This document shows, one piece after another, positions 12,563 through 24,025 of a stretch of 64,000 bases of DNA. The stretch's first letter is position 1. Each line of letters begins with the position of its first letter. The position numbers were made by a program, and so were the translations under genes. The notes below the pieces were generated by a model. That model saw only the letters and a list, made by a program, of their open reading frames with translations. It did not search any database and had not been told where the DNA came from. The DNA comes from Atrichornis clamosus (Eukaryota; Chordata; Aves; Passeriformes; Menuridae). The DNA lies in the NCBI GenBank assembly GCA_013400975.1, contig WBMZ01009012.1:186001-250000 (forward strand), given 5' to 3'.

Positions 12563-14463
12563 CCTTAGCAGCAGCAAAGGTGTGTTGTTTGAGTTTTTAC
12601 AATTTCTTGTCTCTCTCCATGTGTATCTATGGCATATAAAACTCCAGAAACCAACTTTCTACTTTTCCTAGCTACTCAGTTGTGTTTGGTTCTCCTGTAG
12701 CACAAGACATGCATACACACCCTTCTCATACAGACTTTCTTCTAGCACATTGCACCTTCTTATCGAATATAAGATATCTGAAGGAAAGTGCTTCATGACT
12801 TTGCTTACAGACTTTTAAAAAACCCTGCAGTAATGAAGAAGAAAAGGTAACAAACTCTTGTAGTTAGTTCATTTGTCGTCACTGCAACAGGCTGCTGGGT
12901 TTTGCCAGACGGAGATTTTTTGGGTGGCTTTTTTTGAATTCAGATTCTGAGTAACATATTTTTGCAAGCTAACAGGAACAAATGGGCAGATTTTTTAAAT
13001 TGTTTAGAAATCTATCTAATGTCAAGGATACCTAGGTGTCTAAGTGTATTTAAATATCTGGGCCAGAAGAAAAGCAAAGCCAGCTAAACCAGCTGGTAGG
13101 GCTATCACAGGGAATAGGTGGTGTCTGTGAGAGGTCTAGAATTAGCATAGACTAAACCAGATTGAAAGCAGGGCCTGTCTTTTTAATAAGTGTTTGTCTA
13201 GTGACTCACGTCATCAAGGCCCCCACCTCTAACTGGAGCTTTTCACACTGAAGCTGCTGGGGTGCTATTACTAATAATAGTATCAGGAGCCACACCACAG
13301 AGGGGTAGATGCGTACCTGGCAGTCGCTGCGGCGTAATAGGGTGTAGCCAGCTCCAAAGGGGCTCTGGACAAGTTCCACCTCAATGATAGAGCTTGGGCT
13401 GCTCTCCACGGCTCTTTCAGATTGCATCTAAACACTCCTCCCTGGAACAAAGTCCTCAGGCACTTCTCTGCTTCAAAGCCTGCCTGGGATAATAAGAATG
13501 AACAAATGCTTTGTCCTACATGTTGGAAGGAAGGAGGAAGACGCATTTCTTGAGTATGAGGCTCCTTGTAAATACAGGTTCTTCTCTGAATCTTTCAGCA
13601 GTGTCCAGTCTTCCCACAGGTATTGCTTAGCTGTTCTTTGCAGCAGCTCTCTGTGCTTATATTGGTGTTATCTCACTGTGGACGCACAGTGCGGTTCTAC
13701 CTGCAAAGCAACTAGATCTGCTCATGCCAAGTCTCCCTAGCCTTGCTCCACCACTCCATGGAGCAGGACAGGGACTCAAAAGCAACATTAAAACTGCATG
13801 GAGTGCCCTGTAACCTGAGAACAGGTACAGCTCTGACAGCTCACTAATTGGTCTGTAATGTGCTCCCAGGGTCTTGGGAGCCTCTTTAGATACATCTTCC
13901 TCCTTCTTTGCCTCCTAGCCTGACCAAGTGTAGACTGCTGTCAGAGTTGTGATGGTAGTTGGTAAGCAAAACAAAGAGAAGGGAGTTTCCCCTATCAGCT
14001 TTTATGCATCTTGGTCAGATCCCTATTAGAGGGGGAGAAACCAAATGCACCATTTTGCTTTTGTACCCTTCTGCAGCTATACAGAGAGTCCTGAGAGTAA
14101 AGTAAAATAAGTTCCCCTTGTTTTCTCACTAATGTTCATTTCTCTCACGTCAGACAGCAGCTTAAGAAAAACGGTTGCCACTAAAATTGGCAGCTTGTAA
14201 TAGGGAAGTGAGATGATTTGGGATGCTGCCACCACAAGCCAAACCATTGCCCTTTCTGGTTGCAGTTGGGTTGCAGTAGGCAACACAGAACAAGGAGAGA
14301 ATGGGGAAAAACAATGCAAGGAAGCTTTATGGAGTAGAAAACAAACAGACAATGAAAGGGTGTGTTCCTGAAATCCTTCAAAGGGTGTTAACTCTTTCAT
14401 AATGAGATTAATGACTCCCCCTTAAGCTGGTAGTTTCCTCTGTGCCTCATTAAGATTAATTCA

Positions 14464-14519
14464 GTGGGCCAGATTCATCGCAGGAGTCCTTTCATTGAAG
14501 CCACTGGAGTGATACCACT
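14464..14519 (+). repeat. Possible relic of an ancient amniote repeat
   Basis: GTGGGCCAGATTCATCGCAG is followed within 30 bases by TTGAAGCCACTGGAGTGATAC. The pairing of a GGGCCAGATTC-type block with a TTGAAGCCAATGGAGTTAC-type block is typical of dispersed repeats I know from turtles, crocodilians and birds. The family name is uncertain and the copy is degraded. Confidence 0.4.
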
Positions 14520-17085
14520 AATAACCACAGCAAAACAATGAGCCAAACACTGTGTATAGGAGGAAAATAGTTGTGTTGAAACTTTTTGTAAAACTTGGTT
14601 ATGGCCCTGCCAAACTCTCCAACGTTTTGTTGCTCATGTGAATAGAAAGGAAACATGTCAAAAGGAGTTTATGGAACTGCACTCTACCCTCATGTAAGTT
14701 TTGCAATATAGCCAGCAGAATCAGCCTAGTCAAAGAGCTCATATCTGCGAACGGTTCAAATGCATCTTGTGAAAGGACTAGAACATGAGACACCACAGCT
14801 GTCCAGCTAGGCTGCAGGTGGACAGGGTGCTTCCCTAACAAACCTGCTGCTCTGCAGTGCAGGCTGCTCCAGAACCTCACCATCACCACTGCTGCTTGGT
14901 GCCTTCACACCCAACACACGGGATCTTTGCATCACCCTGCTGAGGTGCTCAGGGGTGCTAAAGTGCCCTGGGGTATGGTCTTCTGTCTATATTTTTTGGC
15001 TGCAAAACACACTTACAAGAGTCCTGCTCTCCCTCATACTTTATTTCCACCCTCCCAGCAGCAGCCTGCCATGTCCCCAGTTGTGCCAACACAACTGCTT
15101 ACTAAGCCACCTCGCTCAGCCAGGTTGCTGAAGTGCCCTGGAGTGAGGGGCACAAGGAGGGAAAGGAGCTGGAGGAAATGGGCTGAGTGGAGCATGTGGG
15201 AACAGCTGCAGCCTTGCTGCTGAGCAAAATGACTGTGGAGTTGTACCCCAGCAGTCTACATGGACAAAAAAGGGGCTTGGTCCTCTGTGTTTTCATGCCA
15301 CAGGTCAGAGGTCTGGAGCAGAAGGGTTGCTTTCCTGTCTCCAAACCTAATTTGTTGCACTTGAAGCAAGGAGAAGGTCAAGCAAGACAGGACAGCAGGA
15401 ATGAAATGTTGTCTGGCTGGGAGTCACGCGGAGGCAAAGACAAAACCCTGGAGATATGTTATTGTCCATAAGTTTTAACAGGGCATTTACATCCAGCTGC
15501 AAGTCACCACTATCTGCCTTTCCTGAGAAAGAAAAAGAAGCAAACAAGCAGGAAGAAGGAAAGGAAAGAAAAAAAGGTTTTGTGCTTTGGGAGCTGCCTC
15601 CTGATTTCAGGGCTAGTTTTCAGATACGAACATATCTCTCTGCTTGTTCTCTCAGCAGGTCATCCCAGTGTTGCCAAGCACCAGACATTTGAAGTGGCAA
15701 ATTATTTGGAGGTTTAAATTTGTTTGATGCTGATCTGCTTCTGATAGGGTTTTTCTTGATTTTTATTTTTCTTAAAGACTTTTCTTCCCCTAAGCAAAAG
15801 CTCAAGTTCAGCTGAAAAACTGTCTTGCAAAAGAGTGAATGTCTGTAAGAGTGTGGTGGGGGGGAAATAGTGAGAAAAGACCTTCTCAGCAGTTGTGTCC
15901 TTGATTTCCAGAGGTTCTTGCACTCTGAGGGATGAGAGCTGGCTCAAGTTTTTCCATCTGTCTGCTGACTCATGTCCTCTCCTTCAAGGATGGGATAGTG
16001 AGGAAAAGACTTCACTGAGCATGGTCTTCTTTCTCGTGGCTTCCACAATCTTGAGCTCATCAAGTTTTCCGATTTCTTCACAAACTTCCTGATATGTTAG
16101 TGTTACCTGGATTATGTGGGACACTTCCCTGAGACCTATATAACAGCAATATTATTTTTTCTCTTGAAAACCCTAACAGAATCTCAGCAATGATTTCTTA
16201 TTAATTTGAAAGCTGTGCTAAAAGGGCTGGATAAAACATGTATGACATATCATGAAACACCATGAAATGTGATGTGTAACAGTGGAATTAGTAGGATTTT
16301 ATTTCCCTTACCTTTTAGCTACCTTTCAGTTTCTCCAGAGATCATCTGTGCCCAGAGGTATTGTTGATGCCTCTTGCTGAAAAGAAAATATTCACTGAGA
16401 GCAAACTTTGATAAACATATTCCACCCTCATGAACTGTCTTGGTCTAAAATACGCATTTATTCTTCAAACCTGGAGGAAACATAAACACTTTGACAAATA
16501 TCCTAATTGAATTTATTATTTATTGGAAACTATCTCCCAGGTTTGGGGTGGAGGACGTGGAAAGAAAATTAGTTTTAGTTTTGAAAAATTAACCTACATT
16601 GTAAGTAAAGTAATAATGCCAGAATAAATATTTTTATTTCAGAACTGCATGACCACGGAGAGATCTGATCTGGAAACACCACAAAACAGCTTAACCCACA
16701 ATTACTGTGCCAGTCAGCTTCTTTTTGGAGGCATTCTTATCAATCTTTTTGGCTTAGGAAAATGAAATATGCTTAGCAAATGCATTACATAATACATAAT
16801 GATTACTCTATTTTTAAGTGTCACAGGAGCAAAGAAGATTTCAATGTTTTTAAATGAATAGATCTAGAAATACTTTAACATCTCCAAAAAGGTTTTGATT
16901 CATTACTGTGGACTCAAAAGTATTCTGAGGTTTGGTCACTGCCAGCTCACATATTTTCCCCTGGCCATTTCTAGTCAACAGTTGTTTAAAATCTTGTTAG
17001 GCACTATATTGCCAAAACCCCCTTTCTCTTAGTGAAAAGTACACTTCAAAGTAATAGGTCACATATTTCTGTCTTTGCTTGACAG

Positions 17086-17284
17086 CAATCAGTTACAGGC
17101 AACTTTAGGAAGTATGCAGAAATGCGAGCCTTCAGGAAACCAGACTTGGTGTTCTGAGGGGGTTTTGTTTGATTTTTCAGTACACAGCTACAATGAGAAA
17201 AAATTACATGGGCGTTCTATGATTTTACCATCGATAATTCCAACCTTTTACATGTTGCTTTGTAGTCATTTTAGACCATGCAAA
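17086..17284 (+). other. Candidate internal exon (unproven)
   Basis: A pyrimidine-rich acceptor (TTTCTGTCTTTGCTTGACAG) ends at 17085. The following 199 bases are open in one frame, with a first base completing a codon. The frame ends exactly at a codon boundary, where AAA meets a GTGAGT donor at 17285. Without the donor the frame stops six bases later. The peptide includes KCEPSGNQTWCSEG and a hydrophobic stretch near its end. I do not recognise it as any family. The incoming phase would accept an exon ending like the one at 1-68, but the distance is 17 kb and the match may be chance. Confidence 0.15.
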
Positions 17285-18356
17285 GTGAGTTAAAAGTGGA
17301 TATACCAATCAGACCGATAGTATTTTACTCCTACTCTGCAGGGATGATAGTGACTATGCTTGGTTGCAGGTAATGGAGAATCATGGTCTCTCTTTTTCCG
17401 TGAAAGGGACTAGATTCTACCACTCCTACTCAGTCTGAAGTCCTAATTTTACAATGCATGAACTTGAGCAGAAACACTGGTGTAAGGGGTTCATGTCTGC
17501 CACCCCCGCCTTCAACCACATCTTTGCAGGTATTAGCACACTACCCCTACATGAGCAAGCTCAGCTGAGTTTGAAAATAGCCCCCATTTCCAACAGTTGT
17601 TTTTCTCCTCAGTGGTTCACGAGGCAGGGTGTACTCTGGGGTGAGAGCAGGTGTGCTGAGGCTGGTGGGAGCACCTCCCAACAGCATTGGCCCTGGTTCC
17701 TGGGCAGCCATGGCAGCCAAATGCTCATTTCATCCCTGACTGAGCCATAGGCAGCTCAGAGTCCTTGGCATCTCCCGGTGCAGAGTCCTGCCTGCTCCCA
17801 CCATGGCAATGGAATGCTGTTAAAGAAGGGGCTCTCTTTTGCATTCCTCTCTGACTGGTGGATCTTCTGACACTCTTGTTCCCTTTTCTTCTCCTTACCC
17901 TGCCAGTGTGTCAGGACTGTACCTTCTCAAAGGTCATGTCCCTTCTCAATGATTGTCACGGGCCCAGGTTACACCAACACACAAGAGAGGGGCAACTGCA
18001 GCAAGAAAGGAAGAATTTAGTGTGCAGAAAACTAAACTAGATTATTCATCAGCTTCTCAAGTTCTTATTTAGACTCTATGGGTCTGGTATGAGAATTTGC
18101 AAGTAAAGCAATAATCTTCCAAATGCTTGCTCAAGTGAGGCCACTTGATGATGCCAACAGTAGAACTTGTGTACAAGGAGTTCATGCATGAAAAGACCTA
18201 GACAGAGCAACAGGGTTTGCGCCTAAAGAGTTTTTAGGATAGTGCTGTTATTTTCTGTAAATTATTCTTTCATTCTTCCTGAAAAGTCCAAAACAATGAT
18301 CCAAATTTTCACTCAGACACAGTCAAAATACTTCCCCATAAGCCAGGACTTCCAGT

Positions 18357-18572
18357 ATACAAAGCACTTCTCAGACATCCATTAATCCTCAAAACAGCCT
18401 GTGAGGTAGGAAACTGTAAGTGTTATTATCCCCACTTCACAGGTGGGGACTCTGAGGCAGGGAGATTATGTGATTTGCCACAGGCTACACAGCAAATCCA
18501 TGCCAGACCCAGGATTAAAATTCAGCAGCACCTGACATCTGGGCAAATACTCAAGCCCTGGTCTCTGCTGCC
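18357..18572 (+). mobile_element. MIR-type tRNA-derived SINE fragment
   Basis: Over about 215 bases the sequence follows the MIR consensus. It has AAAGCACTTC near the 5' side, a CATTAATCCTCAAAACAGCC block, GTGAGGTAGGAA, and the core TTATTATCCCCACTTCACAG. It then continues with GACTCTGAGGCAGGGAGA, GATTTGCCACAGGCTACACA, AGACCCAGGATTAAAATTCA and a 3' CAAGCCCTGGTCTCTGCTGC. Order and spacing match MIR with few gaps. MIR is an ancient amniote SINE and copies in birds are usually badly decayed, so this degree of preservation stands out. The A/B-box tRNA-like head is not convincing here. Confidence 0.85.
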
Positions 18573-20300
18573 TCTAGAATACGTGTTTACTTGTGCATAT
18601 GCCTGTCTTGAGCAGGTCTCCTGATGAGCTTTCATAATCAAGCACTGTGTGTCCCTGTATAGTACAAGGGTGTACACACATACCAAGAATGTACAAATCT
18701 AAGCAAAGCACAGGCTAAAACATGTCATTTTGAAGAAATCTCCCCAGAAGTATAAAGGAAGATCTGCACAGCCGACTTTTGAAAATTGTATATTGCTAGT
18801 TAACTTCAAACAAAGAAGTAAAGTCTGGTACATAAAGCGTTTTGTGTTATGCCAACAGACATAAATGATATTATTTAAATCAGTGTTTTCCTGTCCATTT
18901 GCTTTCTAAAGAAATTGCACAGACTGGTCTAGGTTCAAGAGCAGACAAAATTGATTTCCTTGTGCTGGGAAGCACAGATTGGTTCCCTGAATTTAAAAGA
19001 AACACCATAAATTTTCATGTAAGAAGTGAATCTTTCTGATGAAGTTCTTCTGCTTTGAAAGAGGTAGGTAAAATATACCATTTGTTGCTTCAGTAGCATG
19101 CAGAATATTTTTGTCTCTTTTCATACTACTGGGTTCTCCTTGTCAGTTTGTTGTCTAAAACCCTGATCACAAAAATAGTATGGTTTTGGTTTTCCAGAGT
19201 GGAAAGTACTTCTTTGCTGTATCTGACCTGTCAGCTCTTGCCAGAATGTGTAGTTGTTCGTTTTCCATCTCAAAGTTTGTCATGAAAAGATTAATTTCTA
19301 TCCTTGAGAGAAAGAAATTTTTTTTTCTCTTTTCTTCACCGTTTGTGTGGAAGTTATTTCTAATGAACACTGAAAAAGGCAGAATAATAAAAACTGTGGC
19401 AGTGAATTAGAAGGTTTTGGATCAGATTTCTTCTCTGGCACTTGCAGATGCTCCCCTTATGTCTTCTCATCATACACGGTCCAAGAGCCTGTGAGTTTGA
19501 ATAGTAACCCCACATCAGACACTTTCTCCTCTAACCTGAATGAGTACAGAGCAGCTGCTCATTCTTCTATGTCTTCAGCAGCACAATCCACTTTCCCTGA
19601 TTCCTCTAAGTTTTTTCCTAACCACAGCTCTGTCTTCTTCAGTCTTAGCCACTCACTTCTCACTCTTCTGCTTCCATTCATTGAAGAAGCCTTAGAGATA
19701 TCCAGAAGATTTTAGAATCAGAATGAGAGATGAAGAGAGAGAAGAAGGCTAAGAAAATAAAATATAAGAGGTTCTTCCACAGGGAAAAAAAATTATAATA
19801 ATTCAACTTTTTCCATTTTAAAAGCTTTAAAGTTATATCAAATTATTCCTACAATTTACTTTATTTGCTTAAATAGTCTTGCACTGCTAAGTATAGTCTG
19901 TCTAAAATAAAAAAACTGCAGTATGATAGCCATGTCTTAATGGCATTCAGATATTTCCTGCAAAGCACATTGCAACACTAATAGGGAAAATTTTTGAACC
20001 CTGCACTGCTAAAGACAGCATACCAAAAAACCAGCCACAGCTCATCTGTCACCATTAAAGCACATTATCTATGCTATTAACCAGTGTATCCTTCCCAGTC
20101 CACTCAGCACATATAACACTTGCTCTCTTCTAAATACCCTTCCATGATTTTTTATATTTCTGCCCTGTTCCATACAACATACAGCAACATGACCATTCCA
20201 GTCACTTAGATTTGTTCTTACATTTTCTTTTTCCTTTTCTCTGTTCAGTTTATTTCTTTTGAATGTTTTCTTTTTTTTTTTCCTTCTTTCCTTCAAACAG

Positions 20301-20489
20301 TGTGCATTTTTCTCCGCGATTTTATCACTGTATTTTATGTCCCATCCTTTTACGCCAAGTGGAAAGTTGCTGCCACTGGAGATCTTTGTGAAGACAACTC
20401 ACACCACTCACAACTGTAATGAAATCATTCTTCTTCTGCAAAGATATGTATTCAGTGGCTGCCTATCTCATACTTGGGTCTGCATTTAA
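20301..20489 (+). other. Candidate terminal exon (unproven)
   Basis: A long polypyrimidine tract (about 20268-20294) leads to CAAACAG ending at 20300. From there one frame is open for 62 codons to a TAA at 20487-20489. Two CpG dinucleotides occur inside it (near 20315 and 20353), unusual for this CpG-poor window. The peptide starts CAFFSAILSLYFMSHPFTPS. I do not recognise it, and no AATAAA was seen within several hundred bases downstream. Chance is the leading alternative. Confidence 0.13.
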
Positions 20490-21870
20490 ATGCAATATTT
20501 CAAACTGCTTCTTGAGCTTCTGTCATTGAGCAGTGCAGTTTAAGTCTAGCTCAGCTATGAATTCCTTGCAAACAGATACACTATCCTTTCTGCAGGACAG
20601 GGAAGAGCAGAAGACCAGTGAAAGTACAGTCCAGGTTACTCCACTTGAGCGTGGGGAGATGAGTTGCTGACCATACACTTGAGAGCCAGGTGAGAACTTA
20701 TTTGATCCCCAAAGTCCAGTTCCACCAAGAGCTGCATCAGCCCTTGACAATTGCTATGATAATACATAGTAAGAGCAATTTCAGAGATAAGCTGTGCTTA
20801 TACTTAGACTGCAAGGACCTGACATTTCAATGCAACACTAGGCTCCTCTGTCTGGTCTTAGTCATACTGAAATAGCAATGATAATATTAGAAATATTGCT
20901 TAAAGTTTATTTTCTTAGCTCTCTTCATTTAAAGATAAGAATGCCCATGATTTTTAAATCATTCATCTGTACTGGATAAATGTTGCAGTTTGTGGGTGTG
21001 CCAATTAAAGTTAATTATTACTTGACTGATCTGACTTAGCATTAAAATGTCTGGTAGAACTGGCTCTATCTTGCAAAGGGGACTTTTTCTTCTGTTTTCC
21101 TGTGTGATTAGGGAGCTTGTTGTTTTGGGATCTAGCTTTCCTGATCATCCACACAAAAAGAGGAGATGTCTGATGAATAACAAAATAATTTAATTTATTA
21201 TAACTCAGCTGCATTGGGCCTGACCTCCATTTCCTTGGAAAAGACATAATGGGCGCAATTCACCACATTCAACTTTGCATGAATTGCCCAAATTTAAGCG
21301 GTGCCACTGGTCTCTTTTTACATCCAAAGGAAAGAAATAGGAACTTCTGATCCATGGCATCCTAAAAAGGTACTGGAGAGCACTGATGTGATGCATGTTC
21401 CAAAAACTGTTTATTTCATGCCATTGGCTATAATACAAACTTCCAGGGACTAGTTCAGGTTTATACAGCAGAACCATAGATGGAGAACTTAAGTTAGATA
21501 AATCTCACTCATTTTCATCCAATGGCTGACCACGACTATTGTACTGGTGGTGGGTAGATTATCTGCATCCGAATACATCTTTCCCTTTCCAACTTACTTG
21601 TGTGGTTTCAATTACAGCTTTCAAAAGCTCAGTTTTGAGTTATTTCAAGAAAAAAAAAATAATTTGTTTTGGTTTAGTCTGAAACTACATTTTTTACAAG
21701 GCAACAATAACAAGAAAACAAAAATGTTTACTATTGATTGAAAGTTTCATTCAACTCAGAACGGGCTGCTTTGTTTTCAATTTGGGGATTTTTAGCTTCT
21801 CATTGAATTTTCTTATCCCTTTAAAAATTAGCATTAAATGCAGACAAACTTTGAAATTAACTACTGCCTC

Positions 21871-21883
21871 AAAAAAAAAAAAA
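21871..21883 (+). repeat. Poly(A) tract, 13 A
   Basis: There is an uninterrupted A-run between GCCTC and CCCAG. No retroelement body is recognisable upstream, so I do not call it a retroposon tail. Confidence 0.9.
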
Positions 21884-21999
21884 CCCAGAAAACTTGTTTC
21901 AGAAAATGTTAAGAGAAAATGATGCAAAACTCAAACAAAACTATGCATAAAGTCATGTCAAATCCTGTTTCAGATCTTCTGACATGATATATTTTGGAA

Positions 22000-22015
22000 A
22001 AATAAATAAATAAAT
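22000..22015 (+). repeat. (AAAT)4 microsatellite
   Basis: Four AAAT units follow a TTTTGG segment. It is a simple short tandem repeat. Confidence 0.9.
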
Positions 22016-24013
22016 CACTTATAAGGAAAATGATGATCAGTTCTAGTTTTCTTATAAGTTATTTCAATTCAGTAGCCGTAAACAAAGCAGCTCTTTCTGT
22101 AATGTGCCTCCATGCACATAAAAGTAGGCATTCAAAGACTACATATATATGGAACAGAAAATTAATAAATTTGATCACCTAAGTGAGTGAAAAACAAAGC
22201 CAAAGGATAGAGATGGAAGTAGAAAGGAATTTGATCTCATTTTTAGGGCAATTTAAGCTCATGCCCTGCTGCACTGTTGTCTGCTAAACATGTTGCTGAA
22301 TTGCAGCTCTGATCTTGGCAACTAAGAGATGTGGAAACATATATTAGAGCTTGTATTTCTAGTGAGGTAAAAAAATAAACAATGCATGGGCCAAATGCAC
22401 GCACAATGCCCATTCTTAAGGCTGGTGTTGTCACTGTCTGGCAGGTACATGTTGAAATAGGAAGGTGGGACCGGTCCTCAGGGTGCTGCTTGTACTACGG
22501 GCGGGCTATTATTGCACTGGGGAACACTTAGAACACAAACACTCGCCATTCTTCCATATGCTGTGTTGTGCCGTACCCACATTAGCATTCACAGATCCTG
22601 TTTTCCCTCTACTCCTCACCTCCACTCATATTTCTTTCTTTCTTTTTTTCTGTTGGGAGGCTGAGGGGAGAACCCTCAAGTACCTTTTCCACTTTGTTTA
22701 ATTCCCAAATGAAAACAAAGAAGAGGACTCTGGGTTCCTTTTAAGTACTACTTACACCTCTCTAAAGGTGCTGAGATCTAGATTCATCTTCAGATTAAAC
22801 TCCATTAATTACACAAAGTTTCTAGGGAAAACATTGACTTTTGTCTCTTATCATCATGTGTGAAATCAAACAAATAAAGCAGATGAACAGAAATTCAAGC
22901 CAGAAATCAGACTTACAGAATCTCTTTCAACAATCTGAGTATTTTTATGACAAATATTTCTTTAAAAAATTATTCCTGTTCTGTCTCATTACTTTCTGCA
23001 TATAGAAAAGGTACAGTAATATATTTCTTATAATTTGTCATGCTTCCTGGCGGGCGGACAGAAAATTATAAGCCTGGGGGAAGCTGTAAGTGGAAAACAC
23101 ACCTCTTGGATCCTTTCTATTGTCAAATATTGTCCTATAGCTCTTACATAGCAGGTGGAATAAAGTTATGAAAAGTGTTTCTTGGAATGAAACTCAGAGC
23201 GGGTGAACTGCTCCCACGGAGTCTCAGACACATGGTGTGCAGGATCAGACACTGCAGAAGAACCCAGGTGTTCCCTTGTTCTTCACTTATTCACTCAACA
23301 AATTTTACAACCATTTGAGATCATGTTATATTGTGCATACATATGTCATTGTATCCAGGGCATATTAAAGAGGTAAAGCAATAGTCATTGAGCACACTCT
23401 GCAATTCTGTGCCAAGAGATATTGTCACCTGCTCTCCATATCGTAACCAGAGCTGTGCCTCTTTCCCTTCCTTGTGCTTGGCACGGTTTACTGACCATGA
23501 GATCATGGCAGATGGGAGTCTGGACATGATAACACACTTGTTAGGAACTGAAGCTGTTGCTGATAGTGTCATTAAAATTTTTTTGAAAGAATCCTCAAAG
23601 CCAACCTCTGAAACTCCTTCATCTCATCTTACTCGTATTACTAGCAGCATTATAAACATACCATTCCTGAGAGAGTATGGAGGCTATTCCAAAAGTGAAC
23701 CCAGGGCAGAGTCATCCAATTGCAGCAATACAAAGCAATGGAGTGTAGTGCAGGAATAACAATGAATATTTGTCTGGACATGCTTTAGGTTTAGCAGAAA
23801 AAGTTCAGAAAAGCAAGAAAAAAGTATGAGCCATGCAGTTCCCCTGTGGACTCCTGGAATGGCAGGAAGATGGTTGAAACCCTGGACTGATATAGCCCTA
23901 CAGAGCTAGTCCTGCCTGTTGAAAGCTAATAGCCAGCTTCAGTTGGGTCATCAGAGAAATTAGTTTCAGGGATGCATTTTGAGAACAGGCAGTACAATGT
24001 AAGAGGTATCTAC

Positions 24014-24025
24014 TTTTTTTTTTTT
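24014..24025 (+). repeat. Poly(T) tract
   Basis: There are about 12 T in a row before CCTCGG. It is homopolymer DNA with no associated element seen. Confidence 0.88.

Larger units (their letters stand above)
12563..18356. other. Unannotated non-coding stretch
   Basis: Several 60-107 codon open frames occur on both strands (for example minus 14077-14400 and plus 14927-15223). None has a recognisable motif or a consistent splice context, except the candidate exon at 17086-17284 listed separately. A degraded repeat-like motif occurs at 14464-14519. Nothing else can be named. Confidence 0.6.

Noticed and set aside
23388..23759. 123-codon plus-strand frame
   Set aside because: It has no recognisable motif, an 83-codon minus frame overlaps it, and no strong acceptor or donor frames it.
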